From Macellibacteroides fermentans (GTDB taxonomy: Bacteria; Bacteroidota; Bacteroidia; Bacteroidales; Tannerellaceae), in assembly GCF_013409575.1 (NCBI RefSeq), contig NZ_JACCCY010000003.1:310001-374000 (forward strand): a DNA stretch of 64,000 nt, read 5' to 3'. The notes below the pieces were generated by a model. That model did no database searches. It had not been told where the DNA came from and saw nothing but the letters and a program-made list of their open reading frames with translations. This document shows positions 9,525 to 16,701 of the stretch, piece by piece (the first letter of the stretch is position 1; every line of letters begins with the position of its first letter). The position numbers and the translations under genes were made by a program.

Positions 9525-10840
9525 CATTGCTGTCCCATTAAAATCTAAAATAGTTCTTTGAAATATTTGAAATTTAGTTAGTTATAGAGATTTTTCGAGC
9601 GCGACGATTTCAATTGATAACTTTGCAGCCCATAATAAAGGCTGCAATGAATAAAGAGAAATATGTGTTTGCCCAGTTGATCTCATTTCTGAATGAAGAT
9701 AAATTCCGACGTATTGTCAACAAGTTCCAAGGGAATCGTTACATCAAGCATTTCACTTGCTGGAATCAACTACTTTCTTTGATGTTCGGGCAACTCTCCA
9801 ATCGTGAAAGTTTGAGAGATTTGATTATCGCTCTTGATGCCCATCACTCTAAATGTTATCATTTAGGAATAGGAAGGAATGTATCAAGATCATCTCTGTC
9901 AAGAGCCAATCAAGATAGAGACTATCACATCTTTGAAGAGTATGCCTACTACCTGATAAACGAAGCAAGACAAAAGCGAGCCACGGAAATCTTTAAACTT
10001 GGAGGGAACATCTATGCCTTCGATTCGACAACCATTGATTTGTGCCTGGCCGTATTCTGGTGGGCAAAATTCCGCAAGAAAAAAGGTGGTATCAAAGTAC
10101 ATACACTATACGATGTGGAAACACAGATACCTGCATTCATTCATATCACTGAAGCGGCAGTACACGATTCAAAGACAATGAAAGAAATCCCTTATGAATC
10201 TGGTTCTTACTACATCTTTGACCGGGCTTATAACAATTTTAAGATGTTGTATAAGGTTCATCAGATTGACGCATTCTTCGTTGTCAGGGCAAAGAAAAAC
10301 CTGCAATACAAATCCATCAAATGGAAACGCAGACTCCCCAAGAATGTACTTTCAGATGTGACAATCGAATTGATTGGTTTTTATCCCAAGCAATACTATC
10401 CCGAGCAGTTCCGGCTTGTAAGATACTGGGATGAAGAACAAAAACGAGAGTTTGTATTTCTAACCAATGCGATGCACATTTCTGCTCTTCAGGTGGCTGA
10501 ACTTTACAAGAACCGCTGGCAAGTAGAGTTGTTCTTCAAATGGCTGAAGCAGCACCTCAAAATCAAGAAGTTTTGGGGTACTACCGAAAACGCTGTCCGG
10601 GTTCAAATCTATTCAGCCATATGTACATACTGCCTGGTGGCAATCGTTCAACACGATATGCAACTGGATAGAAGTACATACGAAGTTCTTCAAATATTAA
10701 GCATTTCATTGACTGATAAAACTCTTCTTCGAGACCTCTTTGATAAAACTAAATTTCAAAATGACAAAGAACGATTTGGACCAAATGGGCCAAATTTATT
10801 TAATTATAAATAACGTCCTATTTTTAATGGGACACTAGTG
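9525..10840 (+). mobile_element. IS4-family insertion sequence, 1316 bp, complete
   Basis: Imperfect terminal inverted repeats are visible: the left end starts CATTGCTGTCCCATTAAAA and the right end, read inwards, starts CACTAGTGTCCCATTAAAA. Both sides carry the same nine bases, TATTGGTAT (9516-9524 and 10841-10849), a target-site duplication of the size usual for IS4-like elements. A single intact transposase fills the inside. Complete ends and an exact duplication point to a recent insertion. Confidence 0.93.
9647..10813 (+). CDS. IS4-family transposase
   Basis: 388 residues from the ATG at 9647. The N-terminal third (CWNQLLSLMFGQLSNRESLRDL) is the DUF4372-type domain common in Bacteroidota IS4 transposases. 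The DDE catalytic core shows D in YAFDSTTIDL, D in YYIFDRAYNN and E in the Y-(2)-R-(3)-E-(6)-K-type signature (YKNRWQVELFFKWLKQ). The gene is intact and has a promoter-like box TAACTTTG at 9618-9625. An earlier TTG at 9614 is in frame but lies inside this promoter box and was rejected as start. Confidence 0.93.
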   Translation: MNKEKYVFAQLISFLNEDKFRRIVNKFQGNRYIKHFTCWNQLLSLMFGQLSNRESLRDLIIALDAHHSKCYHLGIGRNVSRSSLSRANQDRDYHIFEEYAYYLINEARQKRATEIFKLGGNIYAFDSTTIDLCLAVFWWAKFRKKKGGIKVHTLYDVETQIPAFIHITEAAVHDSKTMKEIPYESGSYYIFDRAYNNFKMLYKVHQIDAFFVVRAKKNLQYKSIKWKRRLPKNVLSDVTIELIGFYPKQYYPEQFRLVRYWDEEQKREFVFLTNAMHISALQVAELYKNRWQVELFFKWLKQHLKIKKFWGTTENAVRVQIYSAICTYCLVAIVQHDMQLDRSTYEVLQILSISLTDKTLLRDLFDKTKFQNDKERFGPNGPNLFNYK

Positions 10841-11115
10841 TATTGGTATACCAAATAGAACCCCGCCAATAATATTAATTGCTGCAACTTTCAAATTATT
10901 TGAAGCAATTAATATAAAGGCTTTGACATTATTATCTGAAGACAAAGCCTTGACTATATCTTGTTCTATGCCATGATCCGTATTAAAAGAACCATCAGCA
11001 TTAGAAGTGCTCAATACAACTCCTGCCATAGCCCCAACAACCCAGATTAAAAATGCTACTCCAAAATATTTAAGCGATACTTTCATTCTAAATTTGTATA
11101 AATCAACAAAAAGAG

Positions 11116-11146
11116 AGTGACAACCTCAAATTTCGTGATTGTCACT
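11116..11146 (-). terminator. intrinsic terminator or attenuator inside the peptide operon
   Basis: A perfect 8-bp stem (AGTGACAA at 11116-11123 pairing with TTGTCACT at 11139-11146). Read on the minus strand it is followed by a T-rich run (CTCTTTTTG). It lies in the only long gap of the operon (11087-11256), after the peptide and small membrane protein genes and before the SpoIIM-like and exporter genes. It would give high expression of the first two genes and lower read-through into the rest. Confidence 0.6.
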
Positions 11147-11256
11147 TTCCTTGTTATTTTTCTGGAAAAACATCCCTTAAATACAAGGTATTCCCTCTCT
11201 TGCTGTAATATAATTAAGAAATAACTGATGTTTAAAAACAGCTAATATCCGTTTCG

Positions 11257-11649
11257 CTAAAGTTTTACTTTCGACGAAATGAATTGTACTACTTTAGTTA
11301 AATCATCAGGCGAAATGTTTTTAATCATTCTATTTCTGTCATTTGATAGTAACAAAGTAATGTTATTATTCTCAACTTCAAAAGAGCGAATGTCTCTCCA
11401 TTGTTCTTTCCATCCTAAATTATACCTGATTCCAACATCGTCCATTACAATGCTTCTTGGGCTGGACAAAAATGCAAATAGAATAAAGAGGAGTAATACC
11501 GTACTTTCCAAAACTCGGGTATCGATAGTTATTAACAAAGAAAGTAACAGCAGAAGTATTATTTTAGTAATAATACCTATACTATATCTATTATGCATAA
11601 TAAAGGACTCTAATAAAATATGCATGATACAAATATTATAAACCGACAC
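11257..11649 (-). CDS. small membrane protein with cytoplasmic PH-like domain; candidate immunity protein
   Basis: Up to 130 residues. Two closely spaced membrane segments (about residues 24-60) are followed by a basic soluble domain (SIVMDDVGIRYNLGWKEQWRDIRSFEVENN, shown here in part only). That domain has the strand pattern of small bacterial PH-like domains on two-helix anchors. No family is certain. The first ATG overlaps the end of the peptide gene by 14 bases, implying translational coupling; the ATG at 11598 is an equally good start just before the hydrophobic region. Its place directly after the peptide gene fits a producer-immunity role, which is inference. Confidence 0.5.
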   Translation of the reverse strand: MSVYNICIMHILLESFIMHNRYSIGIITKIILLLLLSLLITIDTRVLESTVLLLFILFAFLSSPRSIVMDDVGIRYNLGWKEQWRDIRSFEVENNNITLLLSNDRNRMIKNISPDDLTKVVQFISSKVKL

Positions 11650-11944
11650 AAGCGGTAACAGCCCAATATCCCCAACCTACAGGATTTGTTGTAGTTGCAT
11701 AAGCATGATATGCTCCATTTATCGCCATACCGGCAGCCGTTGCTCCCAAAGTTTCCGCAGCTGTATTCCACGCTCCGGAAGCTCCACCTTCAGTTTCTCC
11801 TGCCACATATCCACAACCAACAGCAACCTGCTGCGCAGCACTTTGTTTTTCAGAAATCGCACTCATCGATGCAATAGCAACGCTAACAAAAAGCACAAAC
11901 ATTACCGCTACTTTTCTCATTTCTTTTAAAGATAAATTTTTCAT
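11636..11944 (-). CDS. small secreted Gly/Ala-rich peptide precursor, bacteriocin-like
   Basis: 102 residues from the ATG at 11944; an in-frame ATG at 11971 lies inside an inverted repeat and gives a poorer start. Residues 1-11 (MKNLSLKEMRK) are polar/basic and 12-29 hydrophobic, then a possible signal-peptidase site around SAAQQ (35-39). The likely mature part (about residues 40-102) has 12 Gly and 15 Ala in 63, with two cysteines, Cys44 (VGCGYV) and Cys99 (TACVGL), that could form a disulfide spanning nearly the whole peptide. The end is aromatic and hydrophobic (PVGWGYWAVTACVGL). There is no double-glycine leader. I do not recognise a family. Head position in an exporter operon suggests an antimicrobial or signalling peptide. 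Confidence 0.6.
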   Translation of the reverse strand: MKNLSLKEMRKVAVMFVLFVSVAIASMSAISEKQSAAQQVAVGCGYVAGETEGGASGAWNTAAETLGATAAGMAINGAYHAYATTTNPVGWGYWAVTACVGL

Positions 11945-11963
11945 AATCATCAATAATTTGAAG

Positions 11964-11983
11964 TTTGACATTAAAGTGTCAAA
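11964..11983. promoter_or_regulatory. inverted repeat at the start of the peptide gene
   Basis: TTTGACA (11964-11970) and TGTCAAA (11977-11983) form a 7-bp stem around a 6-base loop, just upstream of the preferred start codon at 11944. In the mRNA it could mask or shape the ribosome entry site; as DNA it could be an operator. Nothing in the sequence distinguishes the two. Confidence 0.4.
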
Positions 11984-12040
11984 TATTATTTTCGTTAATT
12001 GTTACAACAATCGAAAATGAATCATTCAACATCTTGGCAG

Positions 12041-12048
12041 CAAATATA
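12041..12048 (-). promoter_or_regulatory. -7 promoter box for the peptide operon
   Basis: On the minus strand this reads TATATTTG, matching the Bacteroidota -7 consensus TAnnTTTG. It lies about 95 bases upstream of the preferred peptide start. The upstream -33 region is T-rich but has no clear TTTG, so strength is uncertain. The IS110-family element begins only about 60-100 bases further upstream. Confidence 0.5.
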
Positions 12049-12200
12049 TATAAAAAAACGACTTTGAAAATTTTTAGCTAATAATTTCACATTTGTACCA
12101 CAGCTCTTTCATTTAAAAAAGTATGAAACATCCATGACAAGAAACTTGTCGCCAGAGGTGATGTAAATTGTGGGTTATAGCTACCTTTGTTTGGTAACTA

Positions 12201-13467
12201 ATGAAGATAGCCATGAATACAGTAACATTTCCCAGCTTCGTATCGCGTGGTTGCGGTATTGACATCCACAAGAAAGTGGTGGTAGCGACAATTAACGGTG
12301 AGGGTATTCGTAAGGAGACCCGCGAGTTCAACACTTTCACGAGTTCTTTGACAGCATTGAAAGATTGGTTATTGGCAAATGAGATTACCCATGTTGCCAT
12401 GGAGAGTACGGGTGTTTATTGGAAGCCTGTTTATAACGTTTTAGACCCTTCCGGTTTGACTGTCTGGATAGTGAATGCCCGTCACATTAAGTATGTTCCG
12501 GGTCATAAGACCGACAAGGCTGACAGTGCTTGGATTTGCAAGCTTTTACTTGCCGGTTTATTAAAGCCGAGTTATATTCCTGCTCGTGAGCAGCGTGAAC
12601 TTCGCGACTTGACCCGGTATCGCACCAAGCTTATACAGCACATTTTCTCCGAAAAGAATCGTACCATGCGTATTCTTGAAGATTGTAACATCAAACTATC
12701 CAGTGTTCTTTGCGACACCAGCGGAGTTACAGCTACCAAATTGATTGATATGATTTGTGCAGGTAAGTCCATCACCATGGCTGACATCGAACAGGTTTAT
12801 CACGGTAAGCTAAGTGCATCCAAAGAGGATTTGTATGAGTCTTGTAACGGTTTGGTGGAAGAACATCACATCTATATGCTTGGTATTATCCGTCAGGACA
12901 TTGAGCAAACGGAGCAGATTGTAATGAAGTTGAATGAACGTATCAAGAAGATGCTTTCCGTTTACGAGAATGTACTGGAATTGCTCAAAAAGATTCCGGG
13001 TTTAAGCACAAAGACCGTTGAAGACCTTGTGTCTGAGATTGGTTTGGACATGAGCACTTTTCCCACGGAAAAACATTTGGCTTCCTGGGTGGGCATGTGT
13101 CCGGGTAACAATGAAAGCGCGGGTAAAAAAAAGCGGACGCATAACCCACGGCAATAAACAGGTCAAATCTGTAATCACAGAAGCTGCCTGGGCGGCTACC
13201 CGTACCAAAAATACTTTTTATTCGGCAAGATACCATAGACTAGCAGCCCGCAGAGGCAAGAAAAGAGCATTAATTGCTGTAGGACATTCGATCCTGAAGT
13301 CGGTTTATCATATCTTGAAGGATGGACAGGATTATAAGGAACTGGGAGCCGAGCATGTCAACAAGGGGGTAGAAAAGAAGCGTAAAGCTTACCTGAAAAA
13401 GGAGTTGGAGAATCTGGGGTATGATGTTAACCTTGTGGTGAAAGAAAAAATCCCCGAATCCGCTTGA
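12201..13467 (+). pseudogene. IS110-family (DEDD) transposase, frameshifted
   Basis: The N-terminal DEDD/RuvC-like domain begins with CGIDIHKKVVVATI and contains HVAMESTGVYWKPV and HKTDKADSAWI, all standard IS110 landmarks. The C-terminal transposase_20 domain starts near LLKKIPGLSTKTVEDLV. At 13125-13132 there is a run of eight A bases where the frame breaks; the first frame ends at 13157. Continuation in the other frame (SGRITHGNKQVKSVITEA) runs to 13467, and a seven-A run would restore one protein of about 420 residues. Slippage at A8 could still give some full-length protein. A promoter-like TACCTTTG lies at 12183-12190, so the ATG at 12213 may be the real start. Confidence 0.88.
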
Positions 13468-13546
13468 CGGAATAATTTAAGGTCGATTTTTACTGGAACC
13501 CGCTATTTACGGATAGCAAAGAATCCGAGTATGAAACTGACTTCAA

Positions 13547-13734
13547 CAGCTAAGCGGCAAAGACTGTGACGCCAAGAGCACGTGTATGAAATTTTAAATC
13601 CTTAGCTGTTTTTACATAAAAATGCCGATAGCCAGCATGCATTTGCCAAACCGACAAGTGCTGTTCTTTCTTTTGTCTGAACTCAAAATAATTTATCAAC
13701 AAATGTTTTATAACGCTCCCTGACAGTGGGGAGC
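13547..13734 (+). ncRNA. structured noncoding region after the IS110 transposase, candidate bridge RNA
   Basis: CAGCTAAG (13547-13554) pairs with CTTAGCTG (13601-13608), the latter followed by TTTTT; GCTCCC (13715-13720) pairs with GGGAGC (13729-13734). IS110-family elements encode a bridge RNA in a noncoding end, and in the IS1111 branch this is downstream of the transposase gene. That makes the region a candidate, but I cannot identify target- and donor-binding loops from one copy. Confidence 0.3.
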
Positions 13735-13740
13735 ACAACT

Positions 13741-13972
13741 TAATTTACGTATGAAAAATTCAATATTCCTGATAGATTGTATCTTAAACTATTGCTTATC
13801 CACTTATTTTTAATTGGTACAGATCGAAACTTTATACCTAAGCAAGTCCTTAAATAGAAGAGGAACAGGAGATTATATGTATAAGTTAAGGTTTAAATGA
13901 AAGAACCGTGCATTTGTACAAATAGCCTACGAATAATTCTAATTACTAGATGATTATACACATATATCTTAA
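13741..13972. other. AT-rich intergenic region, nothing recognised
   Basis: About 230 bases between the IS110 flank and the end of the relaxase gene. I see no ORF, hairpin or repeat that I can support. The left boundary of the mobilizable element may lie here, but I found no repeat matching the right boundary near 20650. Confidence 0.4.
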
Positions 13973-15256
13973 CTACATTCGCCTCCCTTTCTTCTTTTTG
14001 CGTTGCATTCTTCGGCGGAACTCATCCTCCTCGTGGTCAGTGCCATGAGGGGTAATAGGTAGGTCGAATAGCCCTAAACCGCCACCAATCAAATCGGAGG
14101 TCGCTGAATGGTCAGATACTGGCAACCTCTCTTGCGTTAGATGTGGTTGAGTGTTATCTTTGATGGTGGAACCGTGAGATTGCGGAGTGCTTCTTAGATG
14201 CTCATATTGATGAGGGTTCTCAAGTCTATCCACGATTGCGTTTGCTGCGTATTCTTTACCTAAGCGTGAGCCGTTGAGTACTACGCCTGTGTTGTGATCG
14301 ATGAAAGTAACACCGTAGAGGCGACCTGCTGCGTTCTCTCGGTAAACTACGCCGATGCCACTTTGGAATAGGTTGCGCTGGAGTTGCTCCTTGGTGGTTG
14401 CTCCTGCGAAAGCTTGGTCGATGGCTCTCTTTAGTGGAGTCCCCGGACGGCTCTTTTCCAGGTGCTCTTTGGAGGCTTGGTACTTACGCTCCAATGCTTC
14501 GCTGCCTGCAAATTTACCAAGCGTGGTTGCCGAAAATGGGTTGCCAACTTTGCTGTCGTCGTTGTCGGTTGCAGAGTAAACGATGCCGCTATAAGAGTTG
14601 CCATAGTGCGAACCTTTCACCTCTTCGGCTGCAATATTGAACTTGGTTAGCACCGCTTTATACTCATTGAAAGTAAGAAAATGGTATTTACCGATCACCT
14701 CCCGAACAACATTTTCAACCTGTTCTTTCACATTTCCGCTATGAACATCCACCATTTTCAGCTCCGGTTTTCGCTTTTTTGACACCTTTTCTGCCGTGTG
14801 AAGTCCATATTTTTGCTCCAACGAGCGAGTAATATCTTTGCTTCTTCGCCTCTCGAACTTGTCGTTTATCTTCTTTCCTTGTGCATTAACACGCACCGAA
14901 ACGATATGCAAATGATGCCTGCTGATGTCATGATGTTTGAAAACAACGTATGGTTGCGCACCATATCCCATACGTTTCATATACTCCTCAGCCACCAGCG
15001 AAAGCTCCACATCTGATAGTTTATCATCGGGATGCGGGTTAAGTGATACGTGGAAAACGGGGTTTTCGGTGCGGTATCGCTGGGGCATAAAGAGCTCAAA
15101 ATCTTTCATCATATCGCTTGCCCGAAACGCCTCGTTTAGCTCCGGACAGAGGATTTTGTTGGTTAGAAGAATCGTGGCGGTGTCGACTTTGAGCTTGTTC
15201 ATGTTGTAATTTATCGCCCCTGCGAGTGATCCGCTGACGCTGATTTTTGCAACCAT
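13973..15256 (-). CDS. MobB/MOBP-type relaxase
   Basis: A 427-residue relaxase/mobilization nuclease. The N-terminus (MVAKISVSGSLAGAINYN) and the metal-binding histidine motif at about residues 108-122 (KHHDISRHHLHIVSVR, the HxDxxxxHxH type) are those of Bacteroides MobB-like relaxases, which nick oriT and pilot the transferred strand. The C-terminal 250 residues are variable and end in a basic tail (RRRMQRKKKKGRRM). The gene overlaps the upstream MobC-like gene by 46 bases. Transfer would need a helper conjugative apparatus, which is not in this window. Confidence 0.9.
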   Translation of the reverse strand: MVAKISVSGSLAGAINYNMNKLKVDTATILLTNKILCPELNEAFRASDMMKDFELFMPQRYRTENPVFHVSLNPHPDDKLSDVELSLVAEEYMKRMGYGAQPYVVFKHHDISRHHLHIVSVRVNAQGKKINDKFERRRSKDITRSLEQKYGLHTAEKVSKKRKPELKMVDVHSGNVKEQVENVVREVIGKYHFLTFNEYKAVLTKFNIAAEEVKGSHYGNSYSGIVYSATDNDDSKVGNPFSATTLGKFAGSEALERKYQASKEHLEKSRPGTPLKRAIDQAFAGATTKEQLQRNLFQSGIGVVYRENAAGRLYGVTFIDHNTGVVLNGSRLGKEYAANAIVDRLENPHQYEHLRSTPQSHGSTIKDNTQPHLTQERLPVSDHSATSDLIGGGLGLFDLPITPHGTDHEEDEFRRRMQRKKKKGRRM

Positions 15257-15663
15257 AGTCTTCTGAATTCTTGTGATAATGCTAAAATTTGTCGGCTAAC
15301 AAGAACCAATTCTGCGGTCTGCTGTTCCAATTTATAGAGCATCGCCAGCGCTTTTCGCTCCTCGAATTTGCTCTTTAGAGTAGAAACCGTTTGGTTGTAA
15401 TTGACCCCGACGGATCGGTATTGGTTGTAAAGAGAGGATAGTAATTGCGTGTATTCAAGCAGCGAGCCATCAATTTTTACCACCCGAAAACTCTCGTTAA
15501 ATATCCGGGCTTTGATGAACGATGCCTTGCTATGGACTCCCGATTTCTCGTACAATGTGAGAAAATCGGCATACTCAACATCGCTCAAATTAACGCTTAT
15601 GCGATTCGTGGCAGGGTCGTTTTTGGGTGGTCTGCCACCCATTTTATTTTTGATTCTATTCAT
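15211..15663 (-). CDS. MobC-like relaxosome accessory protein
   Basis: 150 residues from the Met at 15663 (MNRIKNKMGGRPPKNDPATN). A longer frame up to 15762 runs back into the hairpin array and is not credible. The GGRPPK opening, the RISVNLSDVEYADFLTLYE ribbon-helix-helix-like segment and the SFIKARIF stretch are typical of the MobA/MobC accessory proteins that bind oriT and recruit the relaxase. It is co-transcribed and overlaps the relaxase gene. Confidence 0.85.
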   Translation of the reverse strand: MNRIKNKMGGRPPKNDPATNRISVNLSDVEYADFLTLYEKSGVHSKASFIKARIFNESFRVVKIDGSLLEYTQLLSSLYNQYRSVGVNYNQTVSTLKSKFEERKALAMLYKLEQQTAELVLVSRQILALSQEFRRLWLQKSASADHSQGR

Positions 15664-15699
15664 TTTACATACGACTTTGGAGTGTGTAACTAATTCGGT

Positions 15700-15811
15700 G
15701 TCGAGCGTTCTCGACCGAGGCTTTTGCGTTGCGCAAAAGGTTTTCCGCAGCGGAAAACACACCTTGCCTATATCTCTAAATCAAGATATAGAGTTCGCCC
15801 GAAAGGCGAAC
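15700..15811. other. candidate origin of transfer: five consecutive hairpins
   Basis: Five perfect inverted repeats lie head to tail in the 174-base gap before the MobC-like gene. They are GTCGAG/CTCGAC (15700-15715), CTTTTGCG/CGCAAAAG (15721-15739), GTTTTCCGC/GCGGAAAAC (15740-15758), CTATATCT/AGATATAG (15768-15791) and GTTCGCC/GGCGAAC (15793-15811). Origins of transfer in mobilizable Bacteroides elements lie beside the mob genes and contain inverted repeats bound by the relaxosome. The nick site cannot be placed. Confidence 0.6.
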
Positions 15812-15837
15812 CTATCAATCTTCAATAAATTACTGTG

Positions 15838-16242
15838 CTACATTCGTTTCCATTGTTCGAGTTCGTTAGCATAGTCGTTCAGGTGTGCCTTGACAAGATT
15901 TTCTACAAAGCCCGATACGCTCAGTTTGCGGTCTCCTAACCGTCTGACGAGTACATCGACTTCATCACGTAGCGTTCGGCTGATAAAGATGGTTTGCCTA
16001 TCCACTATCTTGGGCGTAGTGAGGTAGGTTTGTCGATACTCATCCATGGATGCCTTGCGCTGCTTGGGGGAGCTGCGTTTGGTGGAGTCACTCTGTGTAA
16101 TGGGGGAAATTGGTGGAGTGGGTACACTCTGCCCAGTTCGTTCAATCGGTTCGGTTTGCTCACTTGCGAGGGATTGGTTTTTCTCTTTTGGCAAGTCTCC
16201 GTTCTTTGACTGGGTGATGAATTGCTCTAAATGGTCTGACAT
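15838..16242 (-). CDS. DUF3408-like mobilisation-associated protein
   Basis: 134 residues. The first half is polar and low-complexity (Pro/Ser/Gln/Thr). The second half contains QTYLTTPKIVDRQTIFISRT and then RLGDRKLSVSGFVENLVKAHL, a ribbon-helix-helix-like arrangement seen in DUF3408 proteins of Bacteroides conjugative and mobilizable elements. It probably binds DNA near oriT or regulates the mob genes; the candidate oriT is directly downstream of it. Confidence 0.7.
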   Translation of the reverse strand: MSDHLEQFITQSKNGDLPKEKNQSLASEQTEPIERTGQSVPTPPISPITQSDSTKRSSPKQRKASMDEYRQTYLTTPKIVDRQTIFISRTLRDEVDVLVRRLGDRKLSVSGFVENLVKAHLNDYANELEQWKRM

Positions 16243-16561
16243 AATTTTAACTTGTTAAATGAATACTATTTTGCTATGCCGAGTTCACTCGCTCGACACG
16301 ATTTTTAGAGCAAAGTAATAGCGTTAATTTTCGATATACAAGCAACTTAGGTGAATCGGATAACTCTTCACTATATAGCCGTAAACTGCACTTGGCAGCC
16401 TTGTCATGGTCGGTTTAGTTTGCGCTATATTGCGGAATGACTTTGTGAGTCGAGTGAATTTGTGGAGTTAGCAGAGCAAACACTGAAAGTGCGGATAGTC
16501 CAGTCGGTTGAGTTAGCAAAATGGTGCAATTTAGCGAATAAGAACCCGTAGGCGTACCGGA
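16243..16561. other. intergenic region between divergent genes of the mobilizable element
   Basis: About 320 bases. I see short CGAG/CTCG repeats (around 16279-16297 and 16447-16462) but no ORF. It presumably holds the promoter of the minus-strand mobilisation genes, which I could not pin down. It may also be part of the transfer-origin region. Confidence 0.4.
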
Positions 16562-16594
16562 TTTGCTATTATCAAAAAAGATTTCCTACATTTG
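16562..16594 (+). promoter_or_regulatory. promoter of the two HTH genes
   Basis: TTTG at 16562-16565 and TACATTTG at 16587-16594, separated by 21 bases, match the Bacteroidota -33/-7 consensus. Transcription would begin near 16601, giving a leader of about 100 bases before the first HTH gene. Confidence 0.7.
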
Positions 16595-16644
16595 CCCTCG
16601 AAGTCGTGTCAAGCGGAGGGATACCGTTTGGCAAATGACGACTT
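16589..16644 (+). promoter_or_regulatory. leader with mutually exclusive inverted repeats
   Basis: CATTTGCC (16589-16596) is complementary to GGCAAATG (16630-16637), AAGTCGT (16601-16607) to ACGACTT (16638-16644), and CCCTC (16595-16599) to GAGGG (16616-16620). The first two pairs occur in the order a-b-a'-b', so they cannot nest: they would form a pseudoknot or alternative stems. The overlap with the -7 box means it could also be an operator. Confidence 0.45.
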
Positions 16645-16701
16645 TGGATTTTTAGTGGTGGTTTAACTCGATAAATTATTAACGATTAAATCACTAAAAC
16701 A

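Larger units (their letters stand above)
9216..11086 (-). pseudogene. SpoIIM-family membrane protein gene split by an IS4-family element
   Basis: Two fragments read in the same frame once the insertion is removed. The N-terminal piece (11086 down to 10841) ends NNLKVAAINIIGGVLFGIPI. The C-terminal piece (9524 down to 9216) begins IPIVLSMLFNGFAFGS and contains LPHSFELVAIWWSAMIGFMI. NxxxA, GGxxxG, NGxxxG and PHSxFE-type motifs are those of the SpoIIM/DUF95 membrane family. The repaired protein would be about 181 residues. The nine bases encoding part of Ile-Pro-Ile are duplicated on both sides of the insertion. The gene is inactivated, and transcription into the downstream exporter genes is probably reduced. 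Confidence 0.85.
12121..13740 (+). mobile_element. IS110-family insertion sequence (ends not resolved)
   Basis: A DEDD transposase pseudogene (12201-13467) with noncoding flanks. IS110-family elements usually have no terminal inverted repeats and make no target duplication, so exact ends cannot be read from one copy. The limits given are approximate: the left limit includes a perfect small hairpin (GACAAG/CTTGTC, 12136-12150) and the right limit includes the structured region to about 13740. The GC content is higher than in the neighbouring peptide operon, consistent with insertion into that region. Confidence 0.65.

Noticed and set aside
11636-11944. Double-glycine leader (class II, C39-exported) bacteriocin
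   Set aside because: No GG/GA cleavage site follows a short leader, the hydrophobic segment is of the signal-peptide type, and the ABC ATPase has no C39 peptidase domain.
13125-13132. Programmed frameshift in the IS110 transposase
   Set aside because: IS110 transposases are normally one frame, and the shift needed (+1 or -2) does not fit the usual -1 slippery heptamer; a homopolymer error or decay is simpler.
13550-13738. 62-codon minus-strand frame in the IS110 flank
   Set aside because: It coincides with the inverted repeats, has no homology I recognise and no promoter; treated as noncoding.
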